Of a stretch of DNA of 64,000 bases, positions 43,405 to 53,264 are shown piece by piece (position 1 is the first letter of the stretch; each line of letters begins with the position of its first letter). A model generated the notes under the pieces. The model ran no database searches. It had not been told where the DNA came from and was given only the letters and a program-made list of their open reading frames with translations. Both the position numbers and the translations under genes were made by a program. Origin of the DNA: Phycisphaeraceae bacterium. GTDB taxonomy: Bacteria > Planctomycetota > Phycisphaerae > Phycisphaerales > Phycisphaeraceae. The stretch lies in NCBI GenBank assembly GCA_020851735.1, contig JADZCD010000010.1:42495-106494 (forward strand), read 5' to 3'.

Positions 43405-43500
43405 AAAGACAATTCACCACAGAGCACACAGAGAACACGGAGAAGAATCAGAACAATCTTTGGGTTCAACTCTGTGACCTCCGTGAACTCCGTGGTGAAT
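43405..43500. repeat. CACAGAG/CTCCGTG inverted repeat element
   Basis: The left arm begins CACCACAGAGCACACAGAG; the right arm ends CCTCCGTGAACTCCGTGG then TGAA. Same type as 39820-39955. A CCCCCGGAAG copy of the other family lies just upstream at about 43385-43394. Confidence 0.6.
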
Positions 43501-43597
43501 GGTGTTTCAAGAAAATCCCCGTCTCCTGCGAACGGCGACTTTCGAGGGTCGGGGGCGGGGGGTTGGCGAAAAGCCTTCGATCAGGTCTAATGCCGTC

Positions 43598-44317
43598 ATG
43601 CTGGATTTGCACGTTCCACCTTCCAGGCCTCTGATCGCCGCGTCCATACTCTCGGCTGATTTCGCCCACATGGCTGCCGAGTGCCGGGACGTGCTGGACA
43701 AGGGCGCGGACCTCTTGCACGTGGACGTGATGGACGGGCACTTTGTGCCCAACCTGACCATGGGCCAGGACATGATCCGCGCCTTGCGTAAGGAATTCCC
43801 CAAGGTGTTTCTGGACGTGCACCTGATGGTCGAGCGCCCCGGCGATTACTTAGAGTCCTTTGCCCAAGCCGGGGCCAGCATGTTCACCTTCCACGCCGAG
43901 GTCAGCCAACCGTTGCGGGCCGCCGAGCGCGCCGGTATCGACGCCCCGGCCTTGATCGACCGCATCCATCGCGCCGGCATGGCGGCCGGCCTGGCGGTCA
44001 ATCCCCCCACGCCGCTGGATCGATTCGCCCTTTTCGCCAACCTTCTCCCGCAACTCGACCTGGTGCTGGTCATGAGCGTCAATCCGGGCCGGTCGGGTCA
44101 GGCGTTCATGCCCCAGGTCCTGGACAAAACCACCTGGGCCCGCCAACACGCCCCCGCCTCCTGCCGCGTGGAGATGGATGGCGGCATCAGCCCCGCCAAC
44201 GTAGCCCAGGTCACCGCCGCCGGGACGGAAGTTCTGGTCACCGCCTCGGCCCTTTTCGGCGCGACTGATCGCGCCGCGGTGATCAACGCTCTGCACGCCG
44301 CCAAGCTGCGCCACTAG
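43598..44317 (+). CDS. rpe: ribulose-phosphate 3-epimerase
   Basis: This 239-residue TIM barrel interconverts ribulose 5-phosphate and xylulose 5-phosphate in the pentose phosphate pathway. Blocks: AASILSADFAHM, LLHVDVMDGHFVPNLTMG (metal and catalytic Asp), DVHLMVERP, FHAEVS, VMSVNPGRSGQAF (usually GFGGQ) and EMDGGISPANV. The ATG at 43598 fits the family start; 33 extra codons upstream come from intergenic sequence. The Arg-Ser in the phosphate loop is a small departure from the consensus. Confidence 0.92.
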   Translation: MLDLHVPPSRPLIAASILSADFAHMAAECRDVLDKGADLLHVDVMDGHFVPNLTMGQDMIRALRKEFPKVFLDVHLMVERPGDYLESFAQAGASMFTFHAEVSQPLRAAERAGIDAPALIDRIHRAGMAAGLAVNPPTPLDRFALFANLLPQLDLVLVMSVNPGRSGQAFMPQVLDKTTWARQHAPASCRVEMDGGISPANVAQVTAAGTEVLVTASALFGATDRAAVINALHAAKLRH

Positions 44318-44336
44318 CCGCCAGGTTTTTCGCTTC

Positions 44337-45422
44337 CTACCGCGACTTCACAGCCGTCCACACTTCGTCGTAGATGCGGGTGCTGTTGCCCAAGTCCTGC
44401 AGGTATTCGAGCTTGTCCATGATTTCCTGCGGCGGATAGATCACCGGATTTTCCCGATCCTCGGGCGTGATAAACGGCATCGCCGCCGCGTTGGGCGTGG
44501 CATACTTGTTGAAGTTCGACAGCTGCGCCCCGACCTCCGGCTTGAGCAGATAGTTGATAAAGCGGTGGGCCGCCTCGGCATGCGGAGCCTGGCTGGGGAT
44601 CACCATCACGTCCGCCCAGATGATCGAGCCTTCCTCGGGCACGAAAAACGCCAGCTTCTGGTCTTCGTCTTCCTCAATGGCCCGCAAGGCGTCGCCGTTC
44701 CACACCACCGCCATCTCCACCGAACCAGCCGCCACGCGATTCTTCCCGCCCACGCCGCCCTCAAAACCCTGGGCGTTCTTGCTCTTCTTGGCGGTCAAAA
44801 TCAACTCGCCGGCCTTGCGCACCTGCTCGACGTCCACGCAATTCACCGATTGGCCCAGATACCTTAAGGCCACGCCCATCTGGTCACGCATTTCGTCGAT
44901 CATCAGGAACGTGCCCGCCTGCTTGGCTGGATCAAACAGCACGCCCCAGGTGGCCGGCAGGTTCGGCAGCTTTTCCTTGTTATAGATCAGCCCCACCGTG
45001 CCCCACTGATACACCACCGTGTATTTGTTGTCCGGGTCGTAAGCGGCATTGCGGAAGCGCGGGTCCAGATTCTTTAGGTTCTCGATCTTGCCGTGATCCA
45101 ACGCCTGGACCAGCCCCAGGCGGATGAGCATCGGCACCGAGGGGGTGTCCGCCACCACCACGTCGTACTGGCTCACGCCGGCCGCGTGCTGCAGCTTGGC
45201 CTTCATCTCCTCGGTCGATTCGTAGTACGACAGATTGACCTTGATCCCCGTTTCCTTCTCAAACTCCTCGGTGATCGCCGGGTCGATGTACTCCGACCAC
45301 ATGTAGACGTTGATCTCCACCGGCTTGTCCTTGGCCTTCACGGCCGCGGGACCAGCCCACAAGCCCACGCTCAACGCCACAAAAGCAGCTGCTACGATCA
45401 GGGTCAGGTGTTTGGCATGCAT
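44337..45422 (-). CDS. potD: PotD-like polyamine-binding protein
   Basis: This 361-residue extracytoplasmic binding protein has an N-terminal signal segment (LTLIVAAAFVALSVGLWAGPA). The mature part matches PotD/PotF: INVYMWSEYIDPAITEEFEKE, YDVVVADTPSVPMLI, YQWGTVGLIYNKEKL and AVVWNGDAL. It delivers spermidine or putrescine to the PotABC transporter. It is the last gene of a potA-potB-potC-potD operon on the minus strand and converges with rpe across only 19 bases. Confidence 0.92.
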   Translation of the reverse strand: MHAKHLTLIVAAAFVALSVGLWAGPAAVKAKDKPVEINVYMWSEYIDPAITEEFEKETGIKVNLSYYESTEEMKAKLQHAAGVSQYDVVVADTPSVPMLIRLGLVQALDHGKIENLKNLDPRFRNAAYDPDNKYTVVYQWGTVGLIYNKEKLPNLPATWGVLFDPAKQAGTFLMIDEMRDQMGVALRYLGQSVNCVDVEQVRKAGELILTAKKSKNAQGFEGGVGGKNRVAAGSVEMAVVWNGDALRAIEEDEDQKLAFFVPEEGSIIWADVMVIPSQAPHAEAAHRFINYLLKPEVGAQLSNFNKYATPNAAAMPFITPEDRENPVIYPPQEIMDKLEYLQDLGNSTRIYDEVWTAVKSR

Positions 45423-45427
45423 GATGG

Positions 45428-46234
45428 TCAGGCCTTTCGGTAACGGGTGAAGCGCTCCAAACCGAGCACCAAAGCCACCGTCAATATAACGATCAGGGTG
45501 GAGATCGCGTGAATCTGCGGGCTTAAGCCCCGCCGCTGGGCTGAATAAATCAGGATCGGCAGCGTGTTGGACTTCGGGCCCGCCGTAAAGAAGCTGATGA
45601 CAAAATCATCCAGCGACAAGGTAAACGCCAGCATCGCCCCCGCCACGATCGCCGGCAAAAGCAGCGGCAGCGTCACCTTGCGGAACAGGTAGAAACTGCT
45701 CGCGTACAGATCGCGCCCCGCCTCCATCAGCGTCGGGCCGATCAAGACCAGCCGGCTGCGCACCACCAGGGCCACAAACGAAATCTGAAACGTCACGTGC
45801 CCGATCACCATCGCCAGCATGCCCGGCACAAAACCCGCCCACAGCGACCGCAACATGCTGAAGGCGATCACCATCGCCGCGGCGAAAATAATGTCCGGCG
45901 TCACCACCGGCAGATCGACAATCACATCCAGCGTCCGCGCGATCGGCTTAGGCCAGGGGAAGCGCGCCAACCCCAGGGCCAGGAGCGTCCCCAGCACCGT
46001 GGCGATGGCCGTGGACACCAGCCCCAAGATCATCGTGTTGCGGGCCGCATCCAGCATCGCCTCATTGTGCAGCAGCTCCCGATACCAGCGCAGCGTGAAT
46101 CCTTCCCACACCAGCCCGATGCGCGCTGAGTTCACCGAATACACCGCCACCGCCACCAGCGGCAGATACAACAGGAGCAGGCTCGGCAGCGCCAGCATCG
46201 TGACCACTGGGTGAATTTTTCGCCGTTCGCTCAT
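45428..46234 (-). CDS. potC: PotC-like permease
   Basis: This 268-residue membrane protein is of the binding-protein-dependent transport family, with six predicted helices. The coupling loop is near MEAGRDLYASSFYLFRKVTLPLLLPAI, the EAA motif that contacts PotA. The start MSERRKIHP (46234) has GAGGGC upstream. It ends five bases before potD begins. It forms the membrane channel with PotB. Confidence 0.92.
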   Translation of the reverse strand: MSERRKIHPVVTMLALPSLLLLYLPLVAVAVYSVNSARIGLVWEGFTLRWYRELLHNEAMLDAARNTMILGLVSTAIATVLGTLLALGLARFPWPKPIARTLDVIVDLPVVTPDIIFAAAMVIAFSMLRSLWAGFVPGMLAMVIGHVTFQISFVALVVRSRLVLIGPTLMEAGRDLYASSFYLFRKVTLPLLLPAIVAGAMLAFTLSLDDFVISFFTAGPKSNTLPILIYSAQRRGLSPQIHAISTLIVILTVALVLGLERFTRYRKA

Positions 46235-46264
46235 GACTGCCCTCAACGCGGATCAGATGCCCAC

Positions 46265-47155
46265 TCAAACCAGCTCAATCGCTTTGCCCCGCCGCCGATA
46301 CAGATACAAACCCAATAGCGTCAGCACGATCAGCACGATGCACACCGCTGAGCCATAGGGAATGTCCCGGCTCGGTCCAAATTGCTGCTGGATCAGGTTC
46401 CCCACCAGCCAGAAGTTCGACCCGCCCAATCGGTCGGTGATCACAAACATCCCGCAGGCCGGCACAAACGTCAGAATCACCGCCACGCTTAAGCCCGGCA
46501 GCGTCTGCGGCAGAATCGCCTGGAAAAACACCCGCGTCCGCGAGGCATACAAATCCTCCGCCGCCTCCACGATCGCCCAGTCCAGCCGCTCGACATTGGT
46601 ATAAAGCGGCAGTACCGCGAACGGCAGCGCCGTCGACGCCAAGCCCACATACACCGCCCCTGGATTGGGATACAGTGCCCGGCCCGGCTCGATCAGCCCC
46701 AGCCAGGCCGCGAACATCGACGGCGGCAACTGCGGCGAAAGCAGCAATTCCCACGCATACGTCCGCACCACCAAGTTGGTGCACATCGGCACCACCACCA
46801 GCGACAGCCACACATACCGCAGCCGCGGCGAACTGGCCGCGATGAAAAACGCTGTCGGATACGCCAGCCCCACCGCCACCAGCGTCGTCACCCCCGCCAC
46901 CCACAAGCTGCGCAGAAAAATCCACCCGTTGTCCGCCGACCACCCCAGAATGCCGAAGCCCAGCAAGCGCCTGAAATTTTCCGTCGTGGCTGACCAGACA
47001 ATCTGCCCGTCCGCGTCGCGCGACATGAACGCCACCACCACCAGCACCACCCCCGGCAGCACCAGAAACAGCAGCAGCCAGAGAATCCCGCTGGCGATCA
47101 GGCTCGTCGCCCGCCCCAGCAGCCTCCGCCGGCTCACCCAGTGCCCGTACCACAT
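46265..47155 (-). CDS. potB: PotB-like permease
   Basis: This 296-residue membrane protein has six helices and the EAA coupling loop VEAAEDLYASRTRVFFQAILPQTLPGL. The frame is open far upstream, into potA, but the real start should be MWYGHWVSRRRLLGRA at 47155, eight bases after the potA stop. Works with PotC and PotA as the polyamine ABC importer in the inner membrane. Confidence 0.9.
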   Translation of the reverse strand: MWYGHWVSRRRLLGRATSLIASGILWLLLFLVLPGVVLVVVAFMSRDADGQIVWSATTENFRRLLGFGILGWSADNGWIFLRSLWVAGVTTLVAVGLAYPTAFFIAASSPRLRYVWLSLVVVPMCTNLVVRTYAWELLLSPQLPPSMFAAWLGLIEPGRALYPNPGAVYVGLASTALPFAVLPLYTNVERLDWAIVEAAEDLYASRTRVFFQAILPQTLPGLSVAVILTFVPACGMFVITDRLGGSNFWLVGNLIQQQFGPSRDIPYGSAVCIVLIVLTLLGLYLYRRRGKAIELV

Positions 47156-47162
47156 CAGCGCG

Positions 47163-48341
47163 TCAGTCAAGCAGCACCTCCAGCCGCTCGGCCGGCAGTT
47201 CCAGCCACAAACGCTCGCCGATCTCAAAATTGATCCCCGGCACAGCCTGCACCCGCAGCGGGCCGGGCTCAACCAGCAATTCCACGTGGTCGCCGCGATA
47301 CACCGCATCTTTCACGCGCACCCGCACGCCGTTGGACTTCGGCGGCGTCCGCCGGGCTTCGATCCGCTCGGGGTGAATCGCCAGCGTCCCCCGCTCCCAG
47401 CGCGGATCCGCCCGCAATTCCAGCATGCCCAGGGCTGTCTGCACCGTCCTAGGGCCTACCAGTTCCGCGGGAATAAGATTGGCCGCCCCCAGGAACTCAG
47501 CCACAAAACGATTCCGCGGCTTCTCGTAAACCTCCGACGACGTGCCGATCTGCTCGATCCGCCCCTGATTCATCACCAGGATGCGGTCCGAAACAGTCAT
47601 CGCTTCGTCCTGATCGTGCGTCACCAGAATAAATGTCTTGCCCAGCTTGCGCTGCAACCGCCGCATTTCGATCTGCACTTCCGCCCGCAGCTTCGCGTCC
47701 AGGGCTGACATCGGCTCATCCAGCAGCAGAACCTCCGGCTCGTTCACTAGCGCCCGCGCCAACGCCACCCGCTGCTTCTGCCCACCGGACAACTGGTGCG
47801 GATACCGCTCCGCCAGCCCGTCCAATTGCAGCATCCCCAAGCCAAACTCCACCCGCTTGTCCACCTCCGCCGCGGCAAAATGCCGGGCTCGCAACCCAAA
47901 CGCGATGTTGGCGTAAACGCTCAGATGCGGAAACAGGGCGTAGCTCTGAAACACCGTGTTCACCGGGCGCCGATTGGCCGGCAGATCGTCCAGCAGCCGC
48001 TCGCCCAGACGCACGTGACCCTCGTCCGACCGCTCAAAACCAGCGATGATCCGCAAAAGCGTCGTCTTGCCGCAGCCCGAAGGGCCCAGCAACGTGACAA
48101 ATTCACCCGCTTTGACCGTAAAAGTCACCCCCGCCAACGCCTGCACCGGACCGAAATATTTGCTGATCCCCTCGATATTTAAGTCGTGACTGACGGCCGG
48201 CCCGCCTTCGTCGCCCACCTTCCCCGGCATACCGCCCGTAGAGCCCTGCACTTCCACCGCCCCCGGCTGCCCCCGCAGCCCGACCGCCGCAAGCATGCTG
48301 CGAAAACATCCCACCACAGCTTCGCCCGCTCCTGCTGCCAT
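47163..48341 (-). CDS. potA: PotA-like ATP-binding protein
   Basis: This ABC ATPase of up to 392 residues has Walker A LLGPSGCGKTTL, Q-loop VFQSYALFPHL, signature LSGGQKQRVALARAL, Walker B VLLLDEPMSALD and switch His LVTHDQDEA. A C-terminal TOBE-type domain follows (TLAIHPERIE, RVKDAVYRGDHVEL). About 50 N-terminal residues before DLNIEGISKYFG have no counterpart in the family, so the true start may be the Met near 48230 or a later GTG. It is the first gene of potABCD and energises polyamine import. Confidence 0.92.
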   Translation of the reverse strand: MAAGAGEAVVGCFRSMLAAVGLRGQPGAVEVQGSTGGMPGKVGDEGGPAVSHDLNIEGISKYFGPVQALAGVTFTVKAGEFVTLLGPSGCGKTTLLRIIAGFERSDEGHVRLGERLLDDLPANRRPVNTVFQSYALFPHLSVYANIAFGLRARHFAAAEVDKRVEFGLGMLQLDGLAERYPHQLSGGQKQRVALARALVNEPEVLLLDEPMSALDAKLRAEVQIEMRRLQRKLGKTFILVTHDQDEAMTVSDRILVMNQGRIEQIGTSSEVYEKPRNRFVAEFLGAANLIPAELVGPRTVQTALGMLELRADPRWERGTLAIHPERIEARRTPPKSNGVRVRVKDAVYRGDHVELLVEPGPLRVQAVPGINFEIGERLWLELPAERLEVLLD

Positions 48342-48715
48342 CGTTTTTCCCTGCCTTACCGGTCCGGTTTCATAAATTCACCATGCGCTCGCCGAGTCAG
48401 CCGCCCTGGCGACCCGTTCCCAGCTTTTCCAGTTAAACGTGATTGCCCCGCCAACGCAAACCCCCCCGGAAGGCAAAAATGCCAAATGGCGAGTTTTGAA
48501 TGCCGAATGATCGCCATCGGCGGCGTCGGGCGCCATGACGTGGCCCCAGCGGTGCTGTGTGCATTTGATCTCGACTCCGCAAGGGATCCGGGATAGGAGA
48601 TAGAGAACAAAGCGATTGCCGATAAGTGATTTTCGCTTGCCGCTGTTCAGGACCGTAAAGCCAGCTTTGTTCTTGACTTTCCCTCCCCAACGCCTTCGCC
48701 ATGCGGCCATTCCCC
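48342..48715. other. intergenic region upstream of potA
   Basis: The 374 bases contain the potA promoter (minus strand), not resolved by eye, and a CCCCCCCGGAAGG copy of the repeat family at about 48465. No gene or structured RNA was recognised. Confidence 0.35.
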
Positions 48716-50197
<1,482 letters not shown>

Positions 50198-50673
50198 GTT
50201 TACCTCCCGCGCGCCGCTGTGGCTCGGCCATTCCCAGCCGACTTTCCCTGCACAATAGGGTCTTGCGGCGAACTCTGCCAGCCTACGGTCGGTCCACCGC
50301 CGGGCCAGCCACGCGGCCCCAGCGCGGCTCCGCGGTCGTTAAATGCTCCCCCATCTTCCTCCCGTGAGAATTCCCGATCGCCTTGGCTTTAGCCGTTGTC
50401 AAAGGAGCGCTTGGTCTCACGTCCTCTGTCTTGCCCCAACACTCACTTTGGTTAGTAATCGATTAATCACCCGCCGGCTTATCCAATTCAAACTCATTTC
50501 TCATGCGCCTTGAACACCGCCAACATGCCCGCGTGCTACGGTTGTCATGTCAATAAATCCCCGCCGCTGCTGAGCGGTGCGGGCGATCAGGGGTTGACCG
50601 TTCGGGGCCGTGCGGGGCTTGGGTGGAACTTAAAACAACTTGGGAACCCTAACCATCCCGGAGGGGAGCAACG
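50198..50673. other. intergenic region between sulfatase and glycosyltransferase
   Basis: The 476 bases hold divergent promoters. They include an AT-rich stretch around 50440-50550 with the ten-base palindrome TAATCGATTA (50456-50465). No gene seen. CGGAGGGGAGC just before 50674 is the glycosyltransferase ribosome-binding site. Confidence 0.4.
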
Positions 50674-51804
50674 ATGCGACTGCAACTGATCGGCCGCGGC
50701 AAGTATGGCCCCGAAGGCGCGCAGCTCGAAGGGTTCTCCATGTACCGCCGGGCCCTGCGCCAACGCCTGGGCCTGACCATCTCCCGCCAGGACGCGCTGG
50801 AACTTCCCGACGTGGAGCAAACCCTGCGCGATGCCGCCGCCGACGTCGCCGTGGTCATGGTCTCCTGGCGTGAAAAAGCGCCTGACTTAATCAACATGTT
50901 CCAGCGCGTGCGGGCCGCCCGCCCGGGCTTGAAGCTCGTCTTCCTGGATTACTACGCCCAGACCAGCACGCCGCACTTTGGCGTCATGCCCTACGTGGAC
51001 GTCTACGTCAAACGGCAACTGCTGGCCAATCCAGCGGCCTACCAGCGCGACTTGGCCGGCGGATTCATTTTCACTGACTACCTCGTGCGCCAGCGCGGCT
51101 ACGAGATCGGCTCCTGGCACTTTGGCTCGCGGTTCGACCCCTCGCAGCGCCACAAGCTGGTTTTAGGCTGGAACCTGGGCGTGCAGAAGCTCTACCGCAT
51201 GCTGCTGTGGTGGGACCGCTGGGCCGGCCTGTCCTGGCGGCGGCGGCCGCTGGATGTCTGCGGGCGCTTCACGCCGCCTTCCGCCGGCCAGAACCACGAG
51301 TGGTACGAACAATATCGCAAGGAGGCTGAAATCCTCCTCCGCCCGCTGGCCGATTCCTACCAAATCTCCGCCTCCGAGCGCCTGTCCAAGCGGGCCTACT
51401 TCCACGAGCTGCGCCACAGCAAGATCGTCGTCAGCCCCTTCGGCTGGGGCGAATTGTGCTTCCGCGATTACGAAGCCATCTGCTGCGGCGCGCTGCTGCT
51501 TAAGCCGTCCATGTCCCACCTGCGCACCAGCCCGGACATCTTCAGCGACGAAACCTGCTACGTCCCCCTTAAGTGGGACCTCTCGGACATGGGCGAAAAG
51601 TGTGATTATTACCTTAAGCACCCCGACGAAGCCGCCGCCATCGTCGACCGCGGCCGCCGCCGCCTGTGGACCTATTTTGAAAACGGCGGATTCGTGCGCG
51701 ACGTCCGACGCATGCTCACCCCCATCCGCGCGGCAAGAATCCAACCCTCCATCGTGCCCGCCGCCGCCGCTCCCCGGGCTCCTCAACCCGCGCTGACGCC
51801 CTGA
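50674..51804 (+). CDS. glycosyltransferase family 1/4-like protein
   Basis: This 376-residue protein has a C-terminal region that fits a GT-B glycosyltransferase (GELCFRDYEAICCGALLLKPSM, then YVPLKWDLSDMGEKCDYYL), where the Glu pair around FRDYEAICCG is the usual sugar-nucleotide phosphate contact. The N-terminal half (RLQLIGRGKYGPEGAQLEG, KLVFLDYYAQTSTPHFGV) is less familiar. The last 30 residues are Ala/Pro-rich. It begins a cluster of glycosyltransferases and probably acts in exopolysaccharide or surface glycan synthesis. Confidence 0.65.
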   Translation: MRLQLIGRGKYGPEGAQLEGFSMYRRALRQRLGLTISRQDALELPDVEQTLRDAAADVAVVMVSWREKAPDLINMFQRVRAARPGLKLVFLDYYAQTSTPHFGVMPYVDVYVKRQLLANPAAYQRDLAGGFIFTDYLVRQRGYEIGSWHFGSRFDPSQRHKLVLGWNLGVQKLYRMLLWWDRWAGLSWRRRPLDVCGRFTPPSAGQNHEWYEQYRKEAEILLRPLADSYQISASERLSKRAYFHELRHSKIVVSPFGWGELCFRDYEAICCGALLLKPSMSHLRTSPDIFSDETCYVPLKWDLSDMGEKCDYYLKHPDEAAAIVDRGRRRLWTYFENGGFVRDVRRMLTPIRAARIQPSIVPAAAAPRAPQPALTP

Positions 51805-51808
51805 CGCC

Positions 51809-53179
51809 CTACTCCCCCACCACCACCCTCTCAAACTCTTTCGCCTTGGCTGTCCAGCTTTCATTGGCCAAGCGTCCCCGCGCCCGCAATTGTTCCGCCG
51901 GCACGCCTCCCGACAGCCGCGCGTCCAAGATTTGCCGCAACCGCGCTTCGTCCCCCACCACGTCGGCTGCGTCGGCCCAGTCGATGGTGGCTGGCAATTG
52001 CCGCACAATCACCGGCTTACCCGTGGCCAGATATTCCTTAAATTTCAGCGGCTGAATCGCCCGCGTCACGGGCAAGTCGGCATACGGCATCACCAACACG
52101 TCCGCCGCCTCGGCCAGCGCGGGCAATTGCGCGTAACTTAAGGGCCCGGTCATCTCCACGCCCGGACACTCCTCCAGAGCCGGGTCCGGCGACTGCTTGG
52201 GCCCCACTAAGAGCAGCGTGCCGCAGCGCTCAGCCAATACTTTGCACCAGGCCACGTCCAACCGCCGATCCACCACGCCCCAAAACAGCGCCACCGGACG
52301 CTCCAGCCGCACCGCGCGACCGCTGGCGGTGGTGATCCATTCGCCGACCTCCTTGGCGCTTCGCGGCTGCCAGTGCGCTAAGTCCAACCCGTGCGTGAGC
52401 AGCGTCGAAGCGCACCCCATTCCCGCCAGCCGCGTCTGCAACGTCGGCGATACCGCCACGGCCGCATCCACCTGGCCCGCCAGCTTGCGTTCCATATCGT
52501 CCAGCACCGACCCGTCCAGCCCCGGCCAGACGGAAAAATCATCCACGCAGTAATACACCCAGCGGTCCACCGCCAAGCGCCCGCGTAAATCAGCCGTCAC
52601 CGGCACCGTGGTGATGGCGATCCGCCGCTCCCCCGGCAGGCGCGGGCCCAACAGCGCGTTCACCTTCGTGCAGATGGCTGCGGCGTTCAACCGCCTTTGC
52701 CAGCCGCGGCGAAAACCCGGATACATCCACGGATTAACCACTTGCAGACCGGCCGGCAGCTGCGCGCCGGAACGAATCAAACCCAGCATCGACCCTAAAC
52801 GCGCGATGATCTTGCCCGCATCCTCACGCGCCAAACGCACCCGCCGCGTGCCGATGGTGTTCACCCAAATCGTCGGATATCGCGGCAATAAGTGACGGAT
52901 CAAGTGCTGACAGCTGGAAGGATGCCTTCCCCAGTCATCCGAAAACACGACGAGCCGCGTCACCCCCGGAAGCACCCCCGCCCCCGGAAGTGTTTGCCTC
53001 AACGAGCCGCACGCGTCAGCAAGCGGTGATTCCATGTTTAGCGGGCGATCGCAGATCGCCGCTGTTTCCGCCCCCAGCTCTGCCGGGGGGTACTGGGGGG
53101 CGCGATTATCAGACGCTTGCCTCAACCTGTCGGTTCGACGCTCCGTCATGCGCGTTGTTTTATCGGCTTTCCCAGCCAA
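51809..53179 (-). CDS. glycosyltransferase (GT4-like) with repeat-encoded N-terminus
   Basis: This glycosyltransferase has up to 456 residues. The conserved part starts at TRLVVFSDDWGRHPSSCQHL; later blocks are YYCVDDFSVWPGLD, VALFWGVVDRRLDV, LLVGPKQSPDP and LVMPYADLPVTRAIQPLKFKEYLA, the GT4 acceptor and nucleotide region. Residues 30-75 of the long form (PPAELGAET, PLADACGSLRQ, LPGAGVLPGV) are translated from at least four repeat elements at 52966-53100. The true start is unclear: 53179, 53149 or 53035. It is divergent from the 53265 gene by 85 bases. Confidence 0.78.
   Translation of the reverse strand: MAGKADKTTRMTERRTDRLRQASDNRAPQYPPAELGAETAAICDRPLNMESPLADACGSLRQTLPGAGVLPGVTRLVVFSDDWGRHPSSCQHLIRHLLPRYPTIWVNTIGTRRVRLAREDAGKIIARLGSMLGLIRSGAQLPAGLQVVNPWMYPGFRRGWQRRLNAAAICTKVNALLGPRLPGERRIAITTVPVTADLRGRLAVDRWVYYCVDDFSVWPGLDGSVLDDMERKLAGQVDAAVAVSPTLQTRLAGMGCASTLLTHGLDLAHWQPRSAKEVGEWITTASGRAVRLERPVALFWGVVDRRLDVAWCKVLAERCGTLLLVGPKQSPDPALEECPGVEMTGPLSYAQLPALAEAADVLVMPYADLPVTRAIQPLKFKEYLATGKPVIVRQLPATIDWADAADVVGDEARLRQILDARLSGGVPAEQLRARGRLANESWTAKAKEFERVVVGE
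52966..53100. repeat. stack of four palindromic repeat types at a gene start
   Basis: In order: two CCCCCGGAAG copies (TTCCGGGGG family); AACGAGCCGC...GCGGTGATTCC (53001-53032), the half-element also at 28244-28277; a GGCGATC-GCA-GATCGCC hairpin (53044-53060); and CCCCCAGCTCTGCCGGGGGG followed by TAC (53071-53093). Confidence 0.75.
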
Positions 53180-53264
53180 GCCGATGATCCGTTTCTGCCG
53201 ATGATGTCGAATAACCGTTTGTGACGGTTGTCACGCTTCGCCCTCGCCGCCCCAGGAACCGCGC

